60,912 bases of DNA from Owenia fusiformis (GCA_903813345.2 CAIIXF020000011.1:23793754-23854665), one strand, 5' to 3'; positions 47,465 to 59,304 are shown, numbered from the stretch's first letter. Notes: generated from the sequence alone by a model not told the origin. Program-made: numbers and translations.

Positions 47465-48088
47465 TTATTCCATACGATTTTGTCTTGTGTTCCAAACTGT
47501 TTTGAAACAAACCAACGTCTTGTTTTCAACCTACACCTTGCTCCTTTCTGTCGTATTTAATAAAACAAAAATAGTATATCATGGAGGGATACGAACCACT
47601 CACCTGTGGCTTGGTTATTCACTAGCACCATAGGCGTTCACCTATTCTGGATACAACTGACGAGTAGTATTTACGTGGAGTCAAAAGTGAAGATCATTTT
47701 GAATTGACGCTCGGTATAGATATATAATAATTTTGTTCTTTTATATCGGTAGCACTTTGGCCTTATGGGCTACGTGCCTAGCTTCCACGCTCTAGGTTAG
47801 TCGATCGAGACCCATTCATGTCGAATTTTTTGATTTGCTTGTTGTCAAGATATAATAAGTAGAGCAAAATCCAGAAAAAGTAGATCAAAAATACTCCAAT
47901 GGAGTATCAAATTGTTACCAGGATTCCGAAATGAGACGAATGTGAACTCGTTAAATCTCGGTAGATAAAGTAGGTCAGAAAATCTGGATTAATCCGAACA
48001 AGGTTCGGGAATATTCTTCATAAGAAGTAGATCAAAAATACTCCAATGGAGTATAAAATTGTCACCAGGATTCCGAAATGAGACGAAT
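47465..48088 (+). repeat. Left arm of an inverted repeat (partner 51110-51752)
   Basis: Shares with the complement of 51110-51752: AAACAAACCAACGTCTTG/AAC, CTATTCTGGATACAACTGAC, TTCACGCTCTAGG-type and CGACATGAATGGGTCTCG words. The inner part is a tandem array of a roughly 150-bp unit (GTAGATCAAAAATACTCCAA, GATTCCGAAATGAGACGAAT, GGATTAATCCGAACAAGGTT). A further unit resumes at 50064 beyond an inserted element. Confidence 0.8.
47578..47655 (-). repeat. tRNA-like (pol III) promoter region, SINE candidate
   Basis: On the minus strand, an A-box-like TGGTGCTAGTGAAT is followed about 35 bp later by a B-box-like GTGGTTCGTATCC. The same pair appears on the plus strand near 51597-51650 in the partner arm. 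Stems are imperfect, so a functional tRNA is unlikely. Confidence 0.35.
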
Positions 48089-50063
48089 CACTGTGGCTAG
48101 TCAATCTATGTGGATGCAGTCATTTATGTGTAATGTATCTTGTGTGCTCGCCTCTGTACTTTTCAATGGAAGAAATTGCACTTCTGTTTAAATAATTTAT
48201 ATTTACTCATCCGTGTATATCATACTTCATTGATTGATAAAACCAAAGCTACGCTATAAACACACATTCTCTGATATTTTTACGGATAATAGATAACTCA
48301 AACGAGTTCATTCGACCAGTTTTATCATCTCGCTCATAGCTGTGAGAAGGTATGTATAATTTGCCATAGGTTAACCTTGTAATGGGGAATAAAAAATTCT
48401 AGTAATATAATTATTTCACGGACACAAATATGTCTGTGTGAAGTAAAATACAAATGCAATGCGATTTATAATATTTTTGGGGTTATGGTATGAAACATCC
48501 GCTTTAAAAAAGCAATTTAATTATGAAGTATCGTGTGGATTAGTAGACGTTCTTAATGGATTCAATGAACAGTCTGGCTAAGTTTTAATTGAATCATGTT
48601 GAATGTGTGTATTTATAATATTTTAATCCACAGTGTCCAAAAACAATAATAATGCTGTATTGGTAATTGGAAAGATTCCACTTACCACGATTTTAAAAGA
48701 TTTGGAAGTAGATAATATTATTCTTGAATTTTGGTCATTTGTTTTAAGGAATCTGTAGGCTCGTTCAGCTGAGCTGACAAAATCATCAAGGTTTACGAAT
48801 GGTCCATCTGTTGGCTGCTCATTGTCACTTTTAAGGAATGTTTATGGCTCTGAAACTTGTAGCCTTGCTCAAGTCAGTATTAATTGACTTATCTGATCTT
48901 GAATTATTACCACCTTGTACAATCCAATGCATCATCGCTGATATTATGCTAAGTTATTCAGCGGTTCCGAGATTCCCATAATACCTACGCTACCTTACTA
49001 AGGGTATCGTGAAACCTTATTGATTGACAAGATCGCATGGACACGACCTGTGACTTCAGGCTGATTGACCAATCAAAACGTTATCTGATCTGATCGAGTG
49101 TTTCTTGAGAGTTACAATACAGGGCGTATCAAAAAAACGCAACAAGTAGTTATCTCGTAAAATAACAAAACTAGTGATGACTACATCAATTTCATTTAAT
49201 GTACCATAAAGCCACGTCTCTCCTCTTTGCAATGATATGTCATTCATTCACATGTGGTAATGGTTGGGTGAGAAATCCTTCCATTTACACAGTGGGTCAA
49301 AATCGGCTCTGTACCAAGTTTTAGATATTGAAAAAATCAGTGCAAGGGCTAAGTGCCAATGGAACTTCCCCTGACTTGAATTATTGTGACTTTTTCTTTT
49401 GGAGCTATCTCAGGAGTATCTGTGCTCACAATTCCTCCACCAGATATTGCAAAACTATGAAATTTGATTTGTGGGTATTCCAGTGGGTTGATGGGTCTTT
49501 GGCTCTGAATTCACTTCATTGGCGTACCTAATTTCAACATTTTCATTGTCATCATTACATGTTATGGACCTGTTTTTCAAATTAACAGTATTAGGGATAA
49601 AACCATAGTTTTTTCATCTGCTATGGCATTTTCCAGTTGATGGGTTTGAGGAATGTTTATCCAACCAATGAATACAAAGAAAATCTGGCCTGTCGTCCAT
49701 CAGTAAATAAATCATCATAATAAAAGTATAATTTATTATAGCATCCATTTGTTACTGTTCTAAATCCAAATGATACATAGTGGCATCCATTTTATACATA
49801 TAAGTTGACGTTTACGAAATGTTTTTCAAATAGCTTCCCTATAACAGAAATATGGTAGCTCAAACTTTCACACATTGTGATACTATGCATATTGAACATC
49901 TATGCAAGATTTCAAGTCACAATGTTAAGTAGAAACTCTGAGATCACTTACCTCGATTTGCTGTCATATTTTTGCAATGATCCCATTCCCTATAATGTAC
50001 GCGAGCACCCACGATACATTGCATATAAATGACTGCATCCACAGAGATCGACTAGCCACAGTG
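48089..50063. mobile_element. CACTG-ended TIR element inserted into the tandem array
   Basis: It begins CACTGTGGCTAGTCAATCTA and ends with the near-complement (CGACTAGCCACAGTG). TIR similarity runs about 65 bp to GCGAGCAC. It interrupts the 150-bp unit after GACGAAT, and the array resumes after 50063, so insertion is evident. The length is 1975 bp. CACTG ends recall Chapaev or CACTA groups, but no matching transposase is seen and the target duplication is not clear. It contains an older mariner fragment. Confidence 0.75.
49118..49500 (+). pseudogene. Mariner/IS630 transposase remnant
   Basis: SPDLNYCDFFFWSYLR (about 49363-49410) is the conserved PDLxPxDFFLWGYLK segment of IS630/mariner transposases. 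ACAGGGCGTATCAAAAAAAC at about 49123 resembles a terminus. Everything else is decayed. Confidence 0.6.
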
Positions 50064-50949
50064 CGATTGTTAAATCGTGAAATCTCGGAAGATAAAGTAG
50101 GTCAGAAAATCCGGATTAATCCGAACAAGGTTCGGGAATTTTCGTCATAAGAAGTAGATCAAAAATACTCCAATCGGAGTATAAAATTGTCACCAGGATT
50201 CCGAAATATGACGAATCAAATCGGCAAACTTCGGTACAATAATGAAGTGCATAAAAACCGAAACAACGTTCGGATAAAATCGTGAAACAGGTGTCAGGGG
50301 CTTCCCCCCATCTTTCCCGAAATGGTTCTAAAACCCATATATGGATCTATCACGTGACATTCAAAATGACGTTCCTATATGGTTCAATGGGCCTTATATG
50401 GATCTTTCGAACACGTGACCAAATATACCAAATCAAAATCAAAATTTTACCTTGACCATTGGATGGGATTTCATAGAAAATATCCAAGAAAACATATTCT
50501 CGTGATCCATAAATCACTTAAATTCGATCATTTTATCTTCACCCCTTGATGGAATTTTATGAAAGAAGTTATGAAAACACATCATCATGTAAGGGTTTTC
50601 ACCTAAATTACCTCGTTTTATTGAATTTCATTAAAAATTGTTACATGAAAAATATCATCATGTTATGATTTTTATTTAAATAAGACCGTTTCATGTAAAT
50701 ACTTGGACAATATTTCATAAAAAATGCACTTAAAAATATTTCAGAATTTGCCTTAATTTATCAATGTAATGTAAGTATTAGATTGACTCTCAAATAGGGT
50801 TCTATTTTAACTTTTTTATTGAAATTAATACTAGGCAGGACTCACTCTCTAAATAGGTAATAAAAATTCAACCCTTGGATGTGATTTCGTTCAAAAAAAA
50901 TATGTCAAGTCCAGAATCAAATGATTTGTCCAGAACCTCTTAAGACTCT

Positions 50950-51108
50950 GTTATACAAATTGAACATACAAAATGTAGCGTATTGTTTACACGTAACAGT
51001 GGCGTAGCCAGCTTTCAGTCGGGGGGAGGGGGGGGGGGGGGCTGCGATCGTGGCATAAAAAAAGTTTTTGAAGATTTGTTTTGAATTTTACAAAAAATGG
51101 TGCAACTT
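50950..51108. repeat. Second copy of the 45760-45912 segment
   Basis: The same order of words: ACAAATTGAACATACAAAAT, GTAGCGTATTG, CAGTGGCGTAGCCAGCTTTC, GCGATCGTGGCATAAAAAAA, TTTTGAATTTTACAAAAA. Both copies carry the sequence outside the presumed hAT terminus, so it was duplicated as a larger unit or the true element end lies farther out. Confidence 0.75.
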
Positions 51109-51109
51109 T

Positions 51110-51752
51110 TGATCTACTTCTTATGACGAAAATTCCCGATCCTTGTTCGGATTAATCCGGATTTTCTGACCTACTTTATCTTCAGAGATTTCACGAGTTA
51201 ACATTCGTCTCATTTCGGAATATTTTCGAATATTCCCGAACCTTGTTCGGATTAATCCGGATTTTCTGATACCGAGATTTAACGAGTTAACATTCGTCTC
51301 ATTTCGGAATCCTGGTGTCAATTTTATACTCCATTGGAATATTTTTGATCTACCTTTTCTGGATTTTGCTCTACTTATTATACTTTGACAACAAGCAAAT
51401 CAAAAAATTCGACATGAATGGGTCTCGATCGACTAACCTACAGCGTGGAAGCTAGGCACGTAGCCCATGAGGCCAAAGTGCTACAGATATGAAAGAACAA
51501 AAGTATTATATATTTATACCGAGCGTCAATTCAAAATGATCTTCACTTTTGACTCCACGTAAATACAACTCGTCAGTTGTATCCAGAATAGGTGAACGCC
51601 TATGGCGCTAGTGAATAAACAAGCCCAGGTCAGTGGTTCGTATCCCTCCGTGATATACTTTTTTTATTTTATTAAGTACGACATAAAGGAGCAAGGTGTA
51701 GGTTGAAAACAAGACGTTAGTTTGTTTCAAAACAGTTTGAAAACATTAACCT
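51110..51752 (-). repeat. Right arm of the inverted repeat with 47465-48088
   Basis: Reverse-complement partner of the left arm, with the 150-bp units first and the tRNA-like segment (A box TGGCGCTAGTGAAT, B box GTGGTTCGTATCC) further out. Confidence 0.8.
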
Positions 51753-51894
51753 CTGATTATTAAAGGTTTTCCACTCCTGAAGGGCCTCTAGATCTATGAA
51801 ATTTATTAATTGTTTAGATATATGTGATACGTTTTCATACTTTAGCCTGTAGAATCAACTAAATGTTACATTTTGGATTTCATTGATATCCTGT

Positions 51895-52125
51895 CATAGT
51901 CCTAAATAGTTCAACAAGTTAAACCCAATACCACGGCTTTCATTTTTAATCTGAATGTTCGTGTTGCCGTGGTTGGGTTTAACTTCCGTGCTATGCTTTA
52001 ATTTGTTGCAAATTCTCACCATCAGTTATTAATCAAACGCGCATGGAATTCCATGCGCTACCATAGGCCACCATTAATTGTTTTTGCATTAAGGGCCGAA
52101 TAGGCACGGAAGTTAAACCTAGGGC
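51895..52125. repeat. Cluster of snap-back AAGTTAAACC motifs
   Basis: AAGTTAAACCCAATACCACG (51916 on) pairs with CGTGGTTGGGTTTAACTT (to 51984). GGTTTAACTTCCGTGC pairs in turn with GCACGGAAGTTAAACC (about 52106-52121). A related AGTTCAACAAGTTAAACC recurs inverted at 58904-58922. These could be overlapping element termini. Confidence 0.6.
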
Positions 52126-52293
52126 GGGCCACAAGATATGTCGGATTACAAATGTCAAGGTGGGTATAGGTAACGCGGCGCAGTCAAGCATATCTGTTCA
52201 AAACGAGGCTGCAACGCGGTAAAGACACAAAATGGAGGCAACTCCAATTATCGGAGGCACTTCGTCCTCTGTTTCCTCGAAACATAGGTATGT

Positions 52294-53810
52294 TTTTGAA
52301 AACTCATGCTTCACACTCGGTGATCAACCCCTTAAGGTATCTTCCTGATAATTTGCACTCAAAAACCTTTATCTTTGCAGATGACACTTCAGTCTATAAC
52401 TCCTATGAAAAAAGTGAGAATTTTATTAACATACATGTACACCAACCCATTCAAAATGACTTAGATAATCTTGCTTTATGGGCTTATACCTGGAAGATGA
52501 ATTTTAAAGCACAAAAAAGCGCCGATTTGATTTTCACGGGAACTAGAAACTAACTTATTGAACCTCCATCTTTACATCTAGGAGATGAACTGATACCAAG
52601 ATGCAACAGTCATAAGCACTTGGGGCTAATTCTGGATCAACATTTGAACTTTAATGACCATATTGATCAACTTATCACTAGAGTAATTTCTCTAATGAGA
52701 CCTTTAAAGAAACTTAGCAAACTTCTTAAGAGTAAACACTTGGAAACAATTTACAATGCTTTCATTATGCCACATTTTGATTACTGTGATATAATTTACG
52801 GTAAAGCTTCAAATTTTAAACTTCAGCGTTTAGATAGATTGCACTACAGAGCAGCATGTTTGGTTTCTGGTGTTATACATGGGTCAAACACTGCTTCTGT
52901 TCTAAGTTCCTTAAACTGGAAATCCCTATCAACTAGAAGAGATGAGCATTATAAAATGTTTATGTTTAAATGTAGGTACAATTCTTATCCACCTTTCATT
53001 TGTGAATTACTTCAAACCTATGAAAATACTCAGGCTAGGCAACTGAGAGATACAAGACATTACTTAATTCCTACAAAAGCTAGCAACTCATTCCGGAGGT
53101 CAACTATTTTGAATGGAATAAGACTATGGAACAATTTACACCTTGACACGAGAAGAGGTCAACCGATATCACGCTTCAAAAGATTAGTAAGAGATTACAG
53201 GAGCCCTGTCTCCATGCTACCCACTACCAAAATGGTAAACGAAATGCCTAGATATGTTGAATCTGCTTTTAACAAACTCAGAGTGGGTCTCCTTTTAAAA
53301 TCACAGCTATATGCTCATAATTTCACCAGTGTTAGTGATCCTTTTTGTAAATGTGGATTGCCACAAACACCTTCTCATTTTATCTTAAAATGTCCTCTGC
53401 TTGTAAACGAGCGTGAAACTTTATTTGCAGGACTGCAAACTTCAGATCTTCGTCTTTTGGTTCAGAATTTGAACACAGTTGACAAAATTCAGTTTCTTCT
53501 GTATGGTGATGAAGATTTAGATAATTCATTAAATGAAAAATTAATAGAACTTATGAGTCATTTTGTTAATCAAAGTCTGAGCCAAATTGATCAGTTTGGC
53601 TAATTTTTGCATGCATGTGTTAACACATCCCTGGCCCATGGGATTATAGTTTCTTATATGAGTGAAAACATTATTTTGATAATTTTTTAATTTTAATGTA
53701 TTCCTATTCATATTGTCTAAAATTGCCGCTAATGTGTTTTTATAAAACTTTGGCAATCAATTGCATGTCTTCTATTGTTTACTAAAGGAATAAATTTATG
53801 TATAAAAAAA
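52294..53810 (+). mobile_element. 5'-truncated Jockey-like LINE with short target duplication
   Basis: Flanked by AGGTATGT at 52286-52293 and 53811-53818. Encodes the end of the RT palm (FIFADDTSVYNSYEK) and then, after one break near 52554, a 327-codon frame (52620-53603) with LGLILDQHLNFNDHI, MPHFDYCDIIYG and FRRSTILNGIRLWNNL. It ends in the C-terminal Cys/His motif CKCGLPQTPSHFILKCPLL. The 3' tail is AT-rich. Short divergent flanks and one frameshift suggest a fairly young insertion. Confidence 0.88.
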
Positions 53811-53818
53811 AGGTATGT

Positions 53819-54868
53819 AAAGCTATAAGAATTTCTGTTCAGGCATTGACCAGAGTAAAGAAATAGTCAACGCAGATATGATTTCCCGATCCTATTTCTC
53901 TTGACCTATCTTCTTATTCCAATTAGGAGGTATTTCGCCACTCATGAGCAAATTTAACATTGACATTCAATAGCCTGATACTTATAGAATGTACAATACA
54001 AAATAAGATTGAACCTTTTGTTTATTTTCATCGCAATCTGCTTACAAAATTGAACTAGCCGGAAACGCGGCGCAGTCATTTTCAGCAATTATGGCAACGC
54101 GTCGACAGCATAGATTAAATTGTATGGTAACGCGGTGCAGGCATCAACTTTCTCTGTGTTGTAAAGTAAAAAGAAGTTTTGCATTATGCTTTTCTGTCGA
54201 GGATTTTGATTAAATAAGGCATGTGACTTTTTCAGAAAAAGATCAAGCAATACCAATCTATCCCTGTAAAGAACGAAGAGACGAAGAATAGGGAGCAATT
54301 CTACAATAGACATAAATGTCGAGGGGAATAAACGGAAATTCATATCACCAGATAGGGGGAGGAGGCCAACAACCCCATTTCCCGAGGTCCGCTGGGCACC
54401 AAAAAAGCGCTTTGATAATGTAATTATCGTACACGATAGAACATCAGCTGCATTGCTGTCACTGCGTTTCCAGTTTTGTCAAATATGTATGATGTCTGAA
54501 CCCGCGTTGCCGAAGTGTCTGAACTGCGTTTCCAAAATATACCTGGTTTTCCACCCATCAGGTTAACAGAAGGCAAACAGTGATGAAATTTTGAAGAAAT
54601 AGAGATTACCGTGGTATATACGTGATTTAATAGACATGTGTCAAGTGACAAAGTCAAAAACACTATAGAATTTAAGCTAGAAAAATGCTTCAATTGTCAA
54701 ATTTCAGTAAGTGATTGACTTTGATTGACTTGGAATGTATTTCCCTGATTGACTAGATTTCAAGAAGCTTCACATAGACATACTCTGTGAAGTTCTCCAC
54801 CGAATGGTATATGCTATTATAACTGTAGCAGACACAAACTAGTGTATGAAGCTTATGAATAAACTCAC
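53819..54868. other. Unrecognised sequence between the LINE and the inverted CGCGGCGCAG block
   Basis: Short frames only. It contains three or four copies of the ACGCGGYGCAG motif and no recognisable protein. Confidence 0.4.
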
Positions 54869-55969
54869 CGCCCTTTCGACCTTCCACTGAGTGGCCATTT
54901 TGTGTCTTTGCCGCGTTGCAGCCTCGTTTTGAACAGATATGCTTGACTGCGCCGCGTTACCTCTGACCACGGTGAATATAGTCCGGAAGAAATATGGGGT
55001 ATTTTGAGGATCAATCGTTTTCTTCGGATTACAATGTTTTTTAAACTTTTCAGCATGAATATAGGGTTGGGACCTCAAAACCACGGAATGCCGGAGCGGC
55101 ACCCTTGGGCAACTCGATCTCTACAGAGCATTTCTCATACACCCTAATAAAATCTACAGGGGGTACTATAAGACGCCTTTATATCTCAGACACTAATAAT
55201 TATATTGACTTGAAATTTTCAGGAAGTATTCTTGGTATGATGTTTGATCTGTATGACAAAAATTAAGAAAAAATATATATCCGTTGCTATAGCAACAGTA
55301 ATAGAACACTATTTCTTACCTTAAAAATGCATTATTTTGTGTGGTTTCATAATTGTCTTCATATTATTGATTCTTAAACTATCTGAAGCACATAATATGA
55401 TTAAAAGTGAAGATAAAATAATTCATCATATCATTTGTGTAATATGTCACATACATACATTTCAGTTGCTATGGCAACATCACTTGATAATCAGGTTCTT
55501 ACATTTAACCCTCTTTAATAAGTATAAAAGTGGTCCAAAATAACACTTTTGGAACATTATGTACCTTAAAGATGAAACCATGTTTCTTCTGAAGTAAATA
55601 GTCAAATAAAATTTTACAACTTTATCTTACTCCTTTACCAAAGCCCCCAAAGTTTGACAATTTGGGGAAAACAGGCAAAAAAAAACATTCAATTCCTAGG
55701 TTCAAATTAGTAATGCATTGGGATTCAACATCAATTAGTATCCACAAAACTTATACTGACTTTGCTTGATATTACAATATGAAAATGTTAATTATTTGAC
55801 ACTCGAAAGTATTTATAATTTAGAACACTAGCCCATAAAATGTTAAAATCTGGTTGTGGCCAATTTTATCATTTAGCAGCATTCATCAGACAAAAGATCA
55901 ATGCATTTAAAACATATTAATTGTAATTCATTCATTACCATAATCTAGTATATAGGAGACTGCACTTTT

Positions 55970-56620
55970 TTATATTTAAGTTTTATATATAGTACATGTA
56001 TCATAATGAAGTCTAATGTTATCATACCGTAGAGAGGTTGGCATAGTCTAGACATTGGCATAATGTCTAATTATTACAACCATTAGTTTTTCTCATCTGA
56101 GCAATGAGATTATGCTGGTTATCATGAATGAGTATAGTTCTATATAATATGTAAGTTTTATATCTAGTGTATATGCATCATAATTACATTTAATGTTATC
56201 ATACATTAGAGAGGTTGGCATAGTTTAGTGATTGGCATAATGCCTAATTATTACAACCTTTGGTTTTTCTCATCTGAGCAATCAGACTTTGATGGTTATC
56301 ATGATTCGTACAAATCGGTATGTATATTTTATATAGATATAGTACATGTATCATAATGAAATCTAATGTAATCTTACAATTGAGGTTGGCATAGTCTAGA
56401 CATTGGCATACTATATAAATATTATAAGCATTACTTTTCCTCATCCGAGCAATCAGACTATGTTGTTATCTTGCACAAGTACAATTCTATATGTAAGTTT
56501 AATATTTAGTACATGTATCATAATGACATCTAATGAAGTGTAACCATATAATAGAGAGGTTGGCTTAATCTGGACATTGGTATAAAGTCAACACATATAA
56601 GCATATCATCTCATTAGTCA
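55970..56620. repeat. Tandem repeat, period ~170-175 bp, four copies
   Basis: AGTACATGTATCATAATGA recurs at 55991, 56166 (diverged), 56341 and 56508. Each unit also carries AGAGAGGTTGGCATAGT, ACATTGGCATAATG and TCTCATCTGAGCAATCAGA. The period is near nucleosome length, as in many satellites. Confidence 0.85.
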
Positions 56621-56729
56621 GGTGTTGGTGGTCATCATGCACAATTGTATCCTGATGTGTTGGGTCAGTCATTTTGGCCGTCAATGTGCAAATCATGGCA
56701 AAAGTTTCTGTTATATAAAACACTTACAG

Positions 56730-56995
56730 GTAGTTCTCATCATCTGAACAAATAGTAGAGTCCTTGTTAAGTTATGAGGCGTCAGAGCCAGGTGTTTGAA
56801 AACTTGCTAAAAAGATTAATGTTAATCACTGAAGATGATGTCTTCAAATTTTCAAGACTCCTTACAGGCAGTTACAGCCAGGCTGTTCAGCTGGGTCATT
56901 CAAAACAAGCAAAAGGCTCTTAGTTCTCATCATATGACTATATACGTAGAATCCTTATAAAACCATGAAGCATCAGAGCCAGGTGTTGGAAAGTA
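56730..56995. repeat. Two direct copies of a ~190-bp unit
   Basis: GCRTCAGAGCCAGGTGTT and AGTTCTCATCAT recur about 190 bp apart, between the 175-bp array and the minisatellite. Confidence 0.55.
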
Positions 56996-56999
56996 GCTA

Positions 57000-57545
57000 G
57001 CTAGTGTGAGTGAGTGTGCTCGTGTAAGGTGGCATCTTTGAATGAGTGAGTGTGCTCGTATAAGGACGCATCTTCGGGTGAGTGAGTGTGCTCGTGTAAG
57101 GTGGCATCTTTGGCTGAGTGAGTGTGCTCGTGTGAGGAGGCATCTTTGGGTGAGTGAGTGTGCTTGTGTAAGGTGGCATCTTTGGGTGAGTGAGTTTGCT
57201 CGTGTAAGGTGGCATCTTTGGATGAGTGAGCTTGCTTGTGTAAGGTGGCATCTTTTGGTGAGTGAGTGTGCTCATGTGAGGAGGCATCTTTGGGTGAGTG
57301 AGTGTGCTTGTGTAAGGTGGCATCTTTGGATGAGTGTGCTTGAGTAAGGTGGCATCTTTGGGTGAGTGAATGTGCTCATGTGAGGAGGCATCTTTGGGTG
57401 AGTGAGTGTGCTTGTGTAAGGTGGCATCTTTGAGTGAGTGATTGTGCTCATGTGAGGAGGCATCTTTGGGTGAGTGAGTGTGCTTGTGTAAGGTGGCATC
57501 TTTGGGTGAGTGAGTGTCCTCGTGTGAGGTGGCATCTTTGGTATA
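57000..57545. repeat. 36-bp minisatellite, ~15 copies
   Basis: The unit GGTGAGTGAGTGTGCTYGTG plus TAAGGTGGCATCTTTG is repeated with few changes. Because 36 is a multiple of three, all frames stay open. The minus strand gives a 12-residue repeat SPKDATLHKHTH, and a short unit near 57325-57357 shifts the frame. A long frame (57668-56997, minus) exists for this reason and has no splice or domain support. Confidence 0.9.
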
Positions 57546-59304
57546 TTGTATGTTGAGTAAGTGGTTTCTGGAGTTCGTCGCAACTTGATGATCTAACCAC
57601 GAATGTTGAGAAACAAATGTTGGCGGCATCTGTTCACACGTCACACTTGCAGCTGTAAGCAATGGCAAACCTGGTCAGACTTAATACATATTGCTGCTTG
57701 GTTGACCAATGGAAAGCCATTTTTAGTTGTTTTCAATAATAAACATTTTAGCTAGTTTCCAAAACCCTGGCTATAAATTGTAAATGATTCTGCTGCATGG
57801 GTTGTAAAGGATTCAAATGTCTGGATTGTATATGCAAACCTCGCTAGTCTCCACTGTATGATTGCATTGGATTTCAGACTTGTACTAAATACAAGATTAA
57901 CATATAAAATATAGTGTCCTATATACTTAACATTTGAAGATGTTTTAATGCCTTGGTTTGTATATATTTCTAACTTTAAATGCTGCGAAATGGTAAAATT
58001 GACCACACCCTCTTTTCAACATTTTTATGGGATAGGATTCTAAAATGTTTCAAATAAAACACTTCCCATCATCTAATAATTAAAATCTTCATATTGTTAT
58101 ATCAGACAAAGTCAGTAGATGTTCCTTGAATACTAATAAGTGTTGCATCCCAATGCATTTTTAATTTGAACCTAGAAAATGAAGTTTTTTGCCAGTTTTC
58201 ACCAATCATCACATTTTTGGGGCTGTGGGGAGGGGTTCTACAGCTCAAAGATATACATTTTTAACAAATTCAAGTGACTATTTACTTCTAAAAGAGCTTC
58301 TTTACCTAGAGAACACACCTTTAGAAAAAGTGTTATTTTGGACCACCTTTATACTCATTAAAGAAAGTGAAATGTAAGAACCTGATTATCAAGTGATGTT
58401 GCCATAGCAACTGAATTGTTAGACATATTACAAAAATGATATGATGAATTATTTTATCATCACCTCTAATCATGCTAAGTGCTTCAGATAGTTTAAGATA
58501 ATTTAAGAATCAATAATATGAAGAAAATGCTGAAAACCCACAAAATAATACATTTCTAAGGTAACTAATAGTGATCTATTACTGTTGCTATAGCAACGGA
58601 ATAAGATTTTTTCTTGATTTTCACCATACACATTGAGCATCATACTTAAACTAATTCCTGAAAATTTCAAGTCTATATCTTTATTAGTGTCTGATATATA
58701 AAGGTGTCTTATAGTACCCCAAGTAGATTTTCTTAGGGGGGTATAAGAAATGGTTTGTAGAGAGTTGCCCAAGGGTGTCGCTCCGGCATTCCATGGTTTT
58801 GAGGTCCCAACCCTATATTCATGCTGAAAAGTTAAAAAAAACATTGTAATCCGAAGAAAACGATTAGCTTTGAACTTTCTGCCAGAATAATAAGGCCCAG
58901 ACTAGGTTTAACTTGTTGAACTAAGTCCTAAAATGTTTTTTTTCTGGAACATTATTTTTTCAACACTGATACAAATTTCCCTGAAATATCTACCGTTTCA
59001 AAATTCCCGGATATCTTTGGCCCTTTTGACCTAATTTTAAAATTCCCTGACATTTCCAGCACTTGGAAAATTAAATCAATTTCCCTGACATTTGCAGGTG
59101 TGTACGAACCCTGGAAATATCCTAATGGCTCGCCCTATGAATCACTAGCACAGATTGGTTTGATTAGTGTTTCAAAATGGTGGACGAAGTGTTTGATTAG
59201 ATAATTTACATATTGAGCTTCTTAAAGGGGCAACCAGGCCTGTACATAGAAAATTCGAATTTTTCTGAATTTTTAGGGCACCATTTGGCTTAACATCTTC
59301 TTTT

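Larger units (their letters stand above)
52165..54966. repeat. Inverted pair and dispersed GGTAACGCGGCGCAGTCA motifs
   Basis: A 70-bp block (GTAACGCGGCGCAGTCAAGC, CAAAACGAGGCTGCAACGCG, AAGACACAAAATGG) at about 52168-52237 is repeated as the reverse complement at about 54893-54963. Shorter versions of ACGCGGCGCAG occur near 54064, 54127, 54507 and 54528. The block resembles subterminal repeats of a DNA element, though each arm also ends in an ATG. Confidence 0.65.
55013..58865. mobile_element. Large foldback element, ~790-bp arms around tandem satellites
   Basis: The outer ends AATCGTTTTCTTCGGATTAC and GTAATCCGAAGAAAACGATT are complements. Pairing continues about 790 bp on each side (55013-55805 and 58070-58865), with shared TATAGGGTTGGGACCTCAAA, TTGCCCAAGGGTG and GCATTGGGAT words. 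The interior contains a roughly 175-bp tandem repeat, a roughly 190-bp direct repeat and a 36-bp minisatellite. No transposase is seen. The structure recalls foldback-type elements; a clear target duplication was not found. Confidence 0.75.

Noticed and set aside
51585-51655. Functional tRNA gene
   Set aside because: A and B boxes can be recognised but the acceptor, anticodon and T stems do not pair convincingly; more likely tRNA-derived repeat.
57000-57545. CRISPR-like array
   Set aside because: The repeats are contiguous, without spacers, in a eukaryotic context.
56997-57668. 223-codon minus-strand frame with 12-residue repeats
   Set aside because: The frame is open only because the minisatellite unit is 36 bp. 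All frames are open there, a short unit shifts the repeat mid-way, and there is no splice or domain support.
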